Shown: piece after piece, positions 6,576-11,905 of the stretch
Layout: each line of letters starts with the position of its first letter
How positions within the stretch are numbered: the stretch's first letter is position 1
Assembly: GCA_031260545.1 (NCBI GenBank)
Contig: JAIRJQ010000070.1
Location: forward strand, 1-11,905
Direction: 5' to 3'
DNA: 11,905 nucleotides
DNA from: Methanomassiliicoccaceae archaeon
GTDB lineage: Archaea; Thermoplasmatota; Thermoplasmata; Methanomassiliicoccales; Methanomethylophilaceae
Notes under the pieces: model-generated
The model's database searches: none
Told to the model about the DNA's origin: nothing
The model's input: the letters and a program-made list of their open reading frames with translations, nothing else
Position numbers and translations under genes: made by a program

Positions 6576-6587
6576 CTTTTACTTATC
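6576..6587 (+). terminator. Conserved T-rich 3' element, operon copy
   Basis: CTTTTACTTATC lies 34 bases past the stop of copy 2, preceded by GAAAAAGAACAAAACC. The same order of elements follows copy 3, ending in the identical 12-mer at 7476-7487. Conservation outside the coding region and T-richness suggest a transcription terminator. Confidence 0.45.
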
Positions 6588-6805
6588 CAGATATTCAAAA
6601 CATGATGTTGTCTGCAGAGTACTTACACATCACTGTTAATACGACCATGGACATATATAAAACTAAAGGTCTCCGAAAGCATGATTTTATCATGATATAT
6701 GCGATAAAACCGACCCGTATAAAGGAACAGCCAGTATGCCTGTTTCTGAGTAAATTTTCAAACAGGACATTTATTCTATATATTTATTATATAATTTAGA
6801 AATAG
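6588..6805. other. AT-rich intergenic region with two inverted repeats
   Basis: No gene is called here; the longest frame gives a 50-residue AT-driven peptide with no family resemblance. Two inverted repeats are visible: CATGAT-TTT-ATCATG at 6680-6694, and ATGCCTGTTT (6736-6745) pairing with AAACAGG-A-CAT (6760-6770) through 10 pairs and one bulge. A TATATAAAA string near 6653-6661 could be an extra promoter for a short RNA. The region separates the transporter operon from copy 3 and ends in the copy 3 promoter. Confidence 0.5.
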
Positions 6806-6813
6806 TTTATATA
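6806..6813 (+). promoter_or_regulatory. TATA box of transporter copy 3
   Basis: TTTATATA predicts a start at about 6835-6836. The following AATACGTACTAATTGCAT (6825-6842) matches the operon promoter of copies 1 and 2 at the same relative position. Confidence 0.75.
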
Positions 6814-6835
6814 CTTTAAAAGCAAATACGTACTA

Positions 6836-6860
6836 ATTGCATGGTTCTCAATCGTGCAAT
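6836..6860 (+). promoter_or_regulatory. 5'-end mRNA hairpin, copy 3
   Basis: ATTGCA (6836-6841) and TGCAAT (6855-6860) are exact reverse complements around a 13-base loop. The predicted transcript begins at the first stem base, and the stem abuts the ribosome site GGGATGGTGA (6861-6870). Compared with 5421-5439, the closing G-C pair is replaced by A-T with pairing kept. Confidence 0.55.
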
Positions 6861-6875
6861 GGGATGGTGAATAAA

Positions 6876-7439
6876 ATGTCAGAAAATCGTGTAGATCCAA
6901 CGGTAGCAGGTCTCTTCTTAGTTTCCTTCATAACGTTGGTCTTCGGATTCCTTGGTCTTGGTGCCTATACTGAAAATATGTGGATAGACACACCTCAGGC
7001 AACAGGGATCGCTGTATTTGTAGGTATATTGATCGCAGTGCTGATGGTCTCGGCAATAAGGTGCGGTAACGCGTTCGCAGCGGCATTGTACGGTTTCGTA
7101 GCAATAACGCTCTTCCTGCCGTCGGTCGCAACCGGTACCGCGGGCTTCATAGGAATGGGCGGTGAATTCGGTGCTATGTTCATGTTCATCATAGCGGCGA
7201 TATTGTACATAGTGTTCATGTTGGTAGCATTATTCGTGGGCGCACCCAAGCTCCTCGTGATCATATTGTTCCTCGTGGCACTGCTGTATCTGTTCGTCGG
7301 ATTGTTCGTGAATGCTCTGAACAACAACGCAGATCCGAAGACATTCGGACTTCTGTTCGGTATCTTCGGTGTGCTTGCAGGTCTGGTCTCAATGTACCTC
7401 GCGTTCGCGCTTTCAACACAGAAAGCACCTGTCTTCTGA
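6876..7439 (+). CDS. GPR1/FUN34/YaaH-like membrane protein, copy 3
   Basis: This 187-residue paralogue of copies 1 and 2 is the most diverged. It shares the start MSE-RVDPTVAGLFLVSF, CGNAFAAALYGF (63-74), LFVGAPKLLVIILFLVALL (119-137) and the ending STQKAPVF, with six predicted spans. It has longer loops between spans one and two (YTENMWIDTPQ) and before the last span (NALNNNADPKTF). ATG 6876 is chosen because GGTGA at 6866-6870 is spaced correctly; upstream in-frame codons would fall inside the 5' hairpin. It has its own promoter and 3' element, both related to those of the operon, so a whole promoter-gene-terminator unit seems to have been copied. The substrate is unknown; acetate or another small ion is a family-based guess. 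Confidence 0.8.
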   Translation: MSENRVDPTVAGLFLVSFITLVFGFLGLGAYTENMWIDTPQATGIAVFVGILIAVLMVSAIRCGNAFAAALYGFVAITLFLPSVATGTAGFIGMGGEFGAMFMFIIAAILYIVFMLVALFVGAPKLLVIILFLVALLYLFVGLFVNALNNNADPKTFGLLFGIFGVLAGLVSMYLAFALSTQKAPVF

Positions 7440-7475
7440 ACAAGCTGACGGGAAAGAACAAAAAACCTTTTCCCC

Positions 7476-7487
7476 CTTTTACTTATC
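7476..7487 (+). terminator. Conserved T-rich 3' element, copy 3
   Basis: CTTTTACTTATC, identical to 6576-6587, lies 37 bases past the stop and is preceded by GGAAAGAACAAAAAACC. It is a probable T-rich terminator. Confidence 0.45.
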
Positions 7488-7524
7488 ATTCTCCTCTCAT
7501 ATCCCATTTTCACCAGCAGGTGCA

Positions 7525-7532
7525 TTTATATT
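7525..7532 (+). promoter_or_regulatory. TATA box of the membrane miniprotein
   Basis: TTTATATT begins 29 bases before the ATG at 7554, the same leaderless spacing found at the zinc-ribbon and nitroreductase genes. Confidence 0.6.
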
Positions 7533-7553
7533 CAGCGTGCTGATTCACACCTG

Positions 7554-7661
7554 ATGCCAAAAAAGAAAGAGCGCAGAAATAAGTTGATAGTGATACTCGT
7601 GGTGTTACTGTTCATAGGAACGGCGTTCGCCGTCGCCGTGTTCGCAACGGTCACGAGCTGA
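7554..7661 (+). CDS. 35-residue single-span membrane miniprotein
   Basis: This short frame encodes a basic N terminus (MPKKKERRNK) followed by one hydrophobic segment (about residues 11-33) and stops at TGA 7659-7661. The charge pattern predicts a single membrane helix with its N terminus in the cytosol. Support for it being real comes from the TATA box at exactly leaderless distance and from the sharp basic-then-hydrophobic layout. I recognise no family. It lies between transporter copy 3 and the Mrr-like gene on the same strand, with its own promoter. It could be a small regulatory subunit of a neighbouring membrane protein, or a toxin-like peptide; both are guesses. Confidence 0.6.
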   Translation: MPKKKERRNKLIVILVVLLFIGTAFAVAVFATVTS

Positions 7662-7718
7662 ACGTACGAATGATGTGATAAAGGATACGAACATCCTATT
7701 AACGTAACGTCCGATCTA

Positions 7719-7747
7719 GTTCATTACATCTTTTTTATGCAATGAAC
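7719..7747. promoter_or_regulatory. Inverted repeat between the miniprotein and the Mrr-like gene
   Basis: GTTCATT (7719-7725) and AATGAAC (7741-7747) are exact reverse complements flanking a loop with six or more T (7731-7736). It may be a terminator for the miniprotein message or an operator for the next gene, whose TATA-like box begins 26 bases further on. Confidence 0.4.
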
Positions 7748-7772
7748 GAAGTATCGCCGTTAACAGAAAGTA

Positions 7773-7780
7773 TTAGATAT
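7773..7780 (+). promoter_or_regulatory. Weak TATA box of the Mrr-like gene
   Basis: TTAGATAT is a poor match to TTTATATA but begins 31 bases before the ATG at 7804, about the leaderless distance seen elsewhere in the window. No Shine-Dalgarno precedes the ATG. Confidence 0.35.
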
Positions 7781-7803
7781 GCATCCTCCGTTCCGTCATT
7801 GGG

Positions 7804-8997
7804 ATGCACATGCGCAGAGGAGACGTTCTCATCGCAGATGCGGTGATATGCTTCATTTCGCTTATCGTTGTGCCGTATATGAGCCTCCGCCACGGAATGC
7901 TCGGATTGGCAGCGATATTTATCATAGCGATAGCGAGGATCGCATTGCAGAAATTGTTCTACGATGATCAGAAAGCTCTGAAAATAAGAACAAGAAGAAG
8001 GATGATGATGAACATCGATCCTATATCATTTGAATTGTATTTCGTATTCCTTACATTTGCGGCGTTAATAGCATCATTGGAAGTATCGTTTATATCTTTC
8101 ATGATGATGGTTATTGTTTCCGCACTGATCAGAATATCATTGGAGTACTATTGGTTCAGCGACCGGCCGAACCGATGGTATTCGTTGAGATTCAGGATGT
8201 ATAACGTACGGAGGAACATGAGCCCCTCATATTCAGAACGTTTGCAGAAGATACTTGTCACCGAGGTGGACGGAATGAAGAGCCGGGATTTTGAAAGATA
8301 TATAGCGGACCTCCTTGACATGAACGGATTCAAAAAGATACAGATGGTAAGAGGAGGGGATTTCGGAGTGGATATGACCGCCGACCTTGACAAAGATCGA
8401 TACGTGTTCCAATGCAGGAGATCGGAGTCGAGAATAGGCATTAAAGCGGTCCAAGAGGCCTTTCAGGGAAGAGAGCACTATAAGGCCGATATCGCGGTCG
8501 TCGTAACTAACAATTACTTCACAAAGCCGGCTTATGACGCTGCAGACCGAAAAACGGCATTATGGGACCGTGAGAGATTAGGCAACCTGATACGGAGAGC
8601 AAGGGATTCGTTATCCGATGAGCAGTACAACGAGGAGATGAAAGCTTCGGAATCAGAGATAAGGATGTTCGCCGCGCTCTTCGATCAGGGAAAAGGAGAT
8701 ATCCGGTTGACTGAAAAGGTAATGGGAACTGTTTTTCCCACGGGCAACATAAGATCGGACGAGGATGTAGGCCAATTTTTGAAAAAGGTAAGCGAGCACA
8801 TCTACGATAACGGCGGGATCTCGGAAAGAAGGCTTGAAAGATTACACCGGGCATTGGAAAAGAACAGGTCGATAACACCGTTCGAGGCCGATATGGCGTG
8901 TTATCATCTGTGCGAAACTCACACAATAACAATAAAGGACACCGGCGAAGCGAGAAGCAGACTCGCAAAGGCTTTTCTGGAGTCTGAAGGGGTGTAA
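7804..8997 (+). CDS. Membrane-anchored Mrr-type nuclease-fold protein
   Basis: This is a 397-residue protein. The N-terminal half is membrane-embedded, with segments at about 8-28, 31-52 and 76-117 (the last long enough for two spans). Residues 160-265 form an Mrr-type restriction endonuclease domain (PF04471 type). It includes FERYIADLL with E164, GGDFGVDMTADL with the metal-binding D190, RYVFQCRR (199-206), then IGIKAVQEAF and the typical VVVTNNYFT...LWDRERL. The family's catalytic QxK is Q203-C204-R205 here, so arginine replaces the expected lysine. A C-terminal extension of about 120 residues (mostly helical) has no match I recognise. Mrr proteins cleave modified foreign DNA, which would suit defence, but the substitution makes activity uncertain; it may bind DNA without cutting. 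ATG 7804 is favoured by TATA spacing; ATG 7810 is an alternative. Confidence 0.85.
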   Translation: MHMRRGDVLIADAVICFISLIVVPYMSLRHGMLGLAAIFIIAIARIALQKLFYDDQKALKIRTRRRMMMNIDPISFELYFVFLTFAALIASLEVSFISFMMMVIVSALIRISLEYYWFSDRPNRWYSLRFRMYNVRRNMSPSYSERLQKILVTEVDGMKSRDFERYIADLLDMNGFKKIQMVRGGDFGVDMTADLDKDRYVFQCRRSESRIGIKAVQEAFQGREHYKADIAVVVTNNYFTKPAYDAADRKTALWDRERLGNLIRRARDSLSDEQYNEEMKASESEIRMFAALFDQGKGDIRLTEKVMGTVFPTGNIRSDEDVGQFLKKVSEHIYDNGGISERRLERLHRALEKNRSITPFEADMACYHLCETHTITIKDTGEARSRLAKAFLESEGV

Positions 8998-9076
8998 GGA
9001 ACTCATAGAATATAAAGTATAGCACGTGGAAAAAAAAACAATACACCTATATCAATTCATCAATTTCAGAGAGTGA

Positions 9077-9083
9077 TTTTTTT
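9077..9083 (+). terminator. T-run after the Mrr-like gene
   Basis: Seven T follow the GAGAGTGA stretch about 80 bases past the stop. No strong stem precedes it; it is a candidate only because archaeal termination can be driven by T-runs. Confidence 0.3.
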
Positions 9084-9139
9084 CATAAACGGACGATAAA
9101 AAAATATATTCTGGCTCACGTTGTTTTTCAAACGATGCC

Positions 9140-9151
9140 TATATTATATAC
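9140..9151 (+). promoter_or_regulatory. Probable promoter of the surface-protein gene
   Basis: TATATTATATAC predicts a start near 9173 and a leader of about 70 bases. The leader carries GGGGGAGG at 9186-9193 and a second ribosome site, AAGGAG at 9233-9238, just before ATG 9244. A 14-codon frame, 9213-9257, lies within the leader and overlaps the main start. Confidence 0.5.
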
Positions 9152-9243
9152 GCACAACAAATATTATTTCTCACACCCCACGACAGGGGGAGGAAACATT
9201 CGGCAAGGATCGATGATTTTTAAAATTTCCGGAAGGAGAGCCC

Positions 9244-11905
9244 ATGATGAAAAATAAGGAAGAACGAAAAACGGGGCGGTACAAAGGAGGTTTATTCGCC
9301 ATTCTTTGTGCTGCGCTGATGGTTGTGATGGTTGTTGCGCCGATAGCTAACGCGTCTGCTGCACAACAGATCACGAACGATGAGCCGAGCACGGATATGT
9401 CGTTCGATGATTCGCACAACAGCTATGCATGGTGCGGGGCGCTGTTCGAACAGACCGACAGTGATTATCTGTGGGTGGGAACGAACCGCGACCTGGACGC
9501 GGCAGTGGTAGCCCAAGGTACCGGATTGGCGCCTTGGTCCTCAGAGTTCCAGCGGATGTACGACATGCTCGGCATGGAACAGCCGAGCAAGGACAACGCG
9601 GGAAAGATATACAGATACAACATGAACGACCCCGAAGGGGGATGGGAATTCGTATTCGATGACCCGATGATAAACGGCTGGAGAAAAATGGTCGTTTTCA
9701 ACGGTGATCTGTATGTATTTGCAGGATTGACAAATATGTACACGTACGACCAGAACGGAGACCCTCAGTACCTGACGAACCGCTATTCGGCGATCTACAA
9801 GTTCTCTGCGGACTACCAGTCCGGGGATCAGCCGGAAGTGGTGTTCTGGGAGAGGCTGACATCGGGAGCAGAGTATTTCCGTGCAGCACACATCAATGAC
9901 GGTATATTATACGTAGGAACATTCGACTGCAGGATATTTGCAACGGACGGAAGCGGCCTTGCATCCCTTACGCCGCTGAGCGGTGAGAAGGACACCGGAT
10001 GGGAACTGGTCGTGGACATCAGGGCTGACCCGTTGTTCGCCGAGATCAGGGCCTCGCCGTACTGGGGCAACTCATGCGTATGGGACCTGACGTGGTTAGG
10101 CGACAGCTTATACGCATTCGTGAATGCAGCGGACGGTTTCCGCGTGTTCAAATTAACACCCGCATTCGGCGAATGGGAAATGAGCATCGTCGTCGGCGCG
10201 AATGACAATGCATTGTATCCGCAAGGAGTGGGAATAGGCAAACACCCCGCGGCATCGCCCTTCTTATTCACAGTGGATGATGAAGAGTACGTCTATGTGT
10301 CAACATTCGCGAACGGACCGTCATTCCTCGGCGCCATGGCAGGAGAAGTGACGAGACCGGGAAGCATGTTAGCTGCCTTTGATAACTTCTACAATGCCGC
10401 AGTGATGTACCGTTTCAATGCGGACGACGTTTGGGAAGTGGTCGTCGGCGATTCGAGCGGTTTCGTTGCGGTCGACAAGGCCGGAGTGCCGCTGAATCAT
10501 ATCGGCGACACACGTGCGGGATTCTACCCCGGTGCGGCAGACCTTAACCCGTCGTCGAACCTCTACATATGGTGGATGGCCGAACACGACGGCAAGATGT
10601 GGGCAAGCACATGGGACGTCGGTATGTTCCGTGATTACGCGCCTGTGATGATAGGTGCGTTATGGATACAGAACGGAGATGCAGGGCTGGATGTTCTGAT
10701 GGACCTCCTTGCAAAACTGCTTGCGATATACAACAATATAATGGCCGTTGCAGAAGCACTCGGCGAGATAGATTATCAGGCGCTCGCAGATGAGCTCGGA
10801 GTTATTTTCACCGCATATGCGGAGGAGATATCGGCCGCGGTCGATGCAGGCGCAACCACAGAGGAACTGATCGCCATAATACAACAGCTGCCTGAAGACC
10901 GTACCGCGGTGCGCACGACAGCGGCAGGATCGTTAGCGGTGTCGAGACAGGTCCTCTACGACTCGGTAGTGGATCTCATCAACGCGATAAGAGCTAACCC
11001 AGGAGTGATACAGCAGGCCGTTGATACGTTATCAATGGCATACTCGAATGCATTATTCTTCGCATTCCTGACCGACACATCGGACCCCGCGGGATTCGAT
11101 CTGTTCTTCTCTGAGGACGGCGGAGTCACATGGACACCTTACACGGTCAACGGTTTCGATAACGCATTCAACTACGGCGGACGTGTTATCCTGCCCGCAG
11201 GCGATTACGGACTGTTCATACTGACAGCGAACCCGTTCGCGGGATGCGAAGTATGGAAGATAGGCGATGACGGACCTTCCGTGATCTCATATGCACCTGA
11301 TAACGTGATCATGACCGTGGGCGATACGGAAACATTCTATGTGAAGACCATAGGCACGGAACTGACCGCGGCCGATTTCGGTGACGGCTCACTTCTCAGT
11401 GCAGATATCGCACTCGTTAAACAACTGGACCCCATAAGGGTTTACACATCAACAGTAACAACAGAAGGCGGCAGATACATTGAGAGCGGAGCCATGACCA
11501 TGGTCCCGGTATATCTGTATGAGGTCACCCTCACCGCATTAGATGCATGCGGTCCAACTGTGATGGAGTACACCTTGACATCAGATGCGCTGACGGTCGA
11601 CGGAACAATGGACGTTCAGATCAGTGGTATTTGGATCCCTCCGTATCTTGAGATTGTAACGTTACCCGGCAAGCTTGTGTACTTCGTAGGCGAGTCACTC
11701 GACCTTACCGGACTTACGGTCAGGCTCGTATACGAAGACGGCACCGCAGATGAAATGATATCTTACGTAGCGGACCCTGCGCACGGAACGATACTCGATA
11801 CCGTTGGTACAGTGACGATAGATCTCAGCTATCAACTCACAAGGGCCACTAGTGCAACACCGACATCCTTCGAAGTGACGGTAGAGGACATAATCGAAGA
11901 TGTCG
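9244..11905 (+). CDS. Large secreted surface (adhesin-like) protein, C terminus cut off
   Basis: The frame stays open for 887 codons and runs off the right edge. Residues 1-39 form a signal peptide: basic start, hydrophobic core 17-35 and an ASA cleavage motif at 37-39. Residues about 55-475 contain repeated strands such as NGDLYVFAG, GILYVGTF, GDSLYAFV and GKMWASTWD, typical of a beta-propeller. Residues 480-600 are predicted largely alpha-helical. Propeller-like sequence then resumes, with an Asp-box SEDGGVTW at 623-630. Ig-like sequence follows, and 802-885 matches a Big_3-type bacterial Ig domain (YFVGESLDLTGLTVRLVYEDGT). Such proteins sit on the cell surface and often bind glycans or host cells; here that is inference. 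ATG 9244 follows AAGGAG at 9233-9238; ATG 9247 is equally possible. No anchor is visible, because the end is missing. Confidence 0.9.
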   Translation, partial: MMKNKEERKTGRYKGGLFAILCAALMVVMVVAPIANASAAQQITNDEPSTDMSFDDSHNSYAWCGALFEQTDSDYLWVGTNRDLDAAVVAQGTGLAPWSSEFQRMYDMLGMEQPSKDNAGKIYRYNMNDPEGGWEFVFDDPMINGWRKMVVFNGDLYVFAGLTNMYTYDQNGDPQYLTNRYSAIYKFSADYQSGDQPEVVFWERLTSGAEYFRAAHINDGILYVGTFDCRIFATDGSGLASLTPLSGEKDTGWELVVDIRADPLFAEIRASPYWGNSCVWDLTWLGDSLYAFVNAADGFRVFKLTPAFGEWEMSIVVGANDNALYPQGVGIGKHPAASPFLFTVDDEEYVYVSTFANGPSFLGAMAGEVTRPGSMLAAFDNFYNAAVMYRFNADDVWEVVVGDSSGFVAVDKAGVPLNHIGDTRAGFYPGAADLNPSSNLYIWWMAEHDGKMWASTWDVGMFRDYAPVMIGALWIQNGDAGLDVLMDLLAKLLAIYNNIMAVAEALGEIDYQALADELGVIFTAYAEEISAAVDAGATTEELIAIIQQLPEDRTAVRTTAAGSLAVSRQVLYDSVVDLINAIRANPGVIQQAVDTLSMAYSNALFFAFLTDTSDPAGFDLFFSEDGGVTWTPYTVNGFDNAFNYGGRVILPAGDYGLFILTANPFAGCEVWKIGDDGPSVISYAPDNVIMTVGDTETFYVKTIGTELTAADFGDGSLLSADIALVKQLDPIRVYTSTVTTEGGRYIESGAMTMVPVYLYEVTLTALDACGPTVMEYTLTSDALTVDGTMDVQISGIWIPPYLEIVTLPGKLVYFVGESLDLTGLTVRLVYEDGTADEMISYVADPAHGTILDTVGTVTIDLSYQLTRATSATPTSFEVTVEDIIEDV

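Noticed and set aside
6272..6799. 175-residue frame across copy 2 and the following gap
   Set aside because: It is a shifted reading of the transporter gene with Arg/Ser/Cys-rich nonsense composition, then AT-driven residues; the part after 6647 has no ribosome site and no family resemblance.
8519..9046. 175-residue minus-strand frame over the Mrr-like C terminus
   Set aside because: It is antisense to a well-supported gene and shows Pro/Arg/Ser/Cys-rich composition typical of shadow frames.
9828..10271. 147-residue minus-strand frame inside the surface-protein gene
   Set aside because: It is antisense to a continuous 887-codon frame with signal peptide and recognisable domains.

Overview
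The window looks archaeal. It opens with a complete thermosome (group II chaperonin) gene. Its promoters are archaeal TATA boxes of the form TTTATATA about 29-30 bases before the presumed transcription start, several genes appear to be leaderless, and terminators are T-rich. The thermosome, the GPR1/FUN34/YaaH-like membrane proteins and a large secreted protein with a Big_3-type Ig domain would suit a Thermoplasmata host, perhaps a gut-type methanogen of the Methanomassiliicoccales. That placement is inference; no rRNA or methanogenesis gene is present to fix it.

Layout: (1) 2-103, the C-terminal tail of an unidentified gene. (2) 104-442, an intergenic region with a 44-bp near-perfect palindrome and the thermosome promoter. 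(3) 443-2083, thermosome subunit followed by a hairpin terminator. (4) 2415-2924 on the minus strand, a zinc-ribbon membrane protein, divergent from a nitroreductase-family gene at 3020-3598; both look leaderless. (5) 3676-5302, two overlapping, paralogous, unusually short serine recombinases behind a palindromic operator-like site. (6) 5388-7487, three tandem GPR1/FUN34/YaaH-like transporters: a two-gene operon and a single gene, both starting with related promoters and a 5'-end RNA hairpin and ending with related 3' regions. (7) 7554-7661, a 35-residue membrane miniprotein. (8) 7804-8997, a membrane-anchored Mrr-type nuclease-fold protein whose catalytic lysine position is arginine. (9) 9244 to the window end, a large secreted surface protein, incomplete at its C terminus.

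The first part (thermosome) is housekeeping. From about 3600 onward the content is accessory: recombinases, duplicated transporters, an Mrr-like protein and an adhesin-like surface protein. I see no CRISPR array, tRNA or rRNA. The most distinctive signals are the compact recombinase pair, the duplicated transporter modules with a covarying 5'-terminal hairpin, and the Mrr-like protein with the altered active site. Nothing in the sequence proves that these neighbours form one system.
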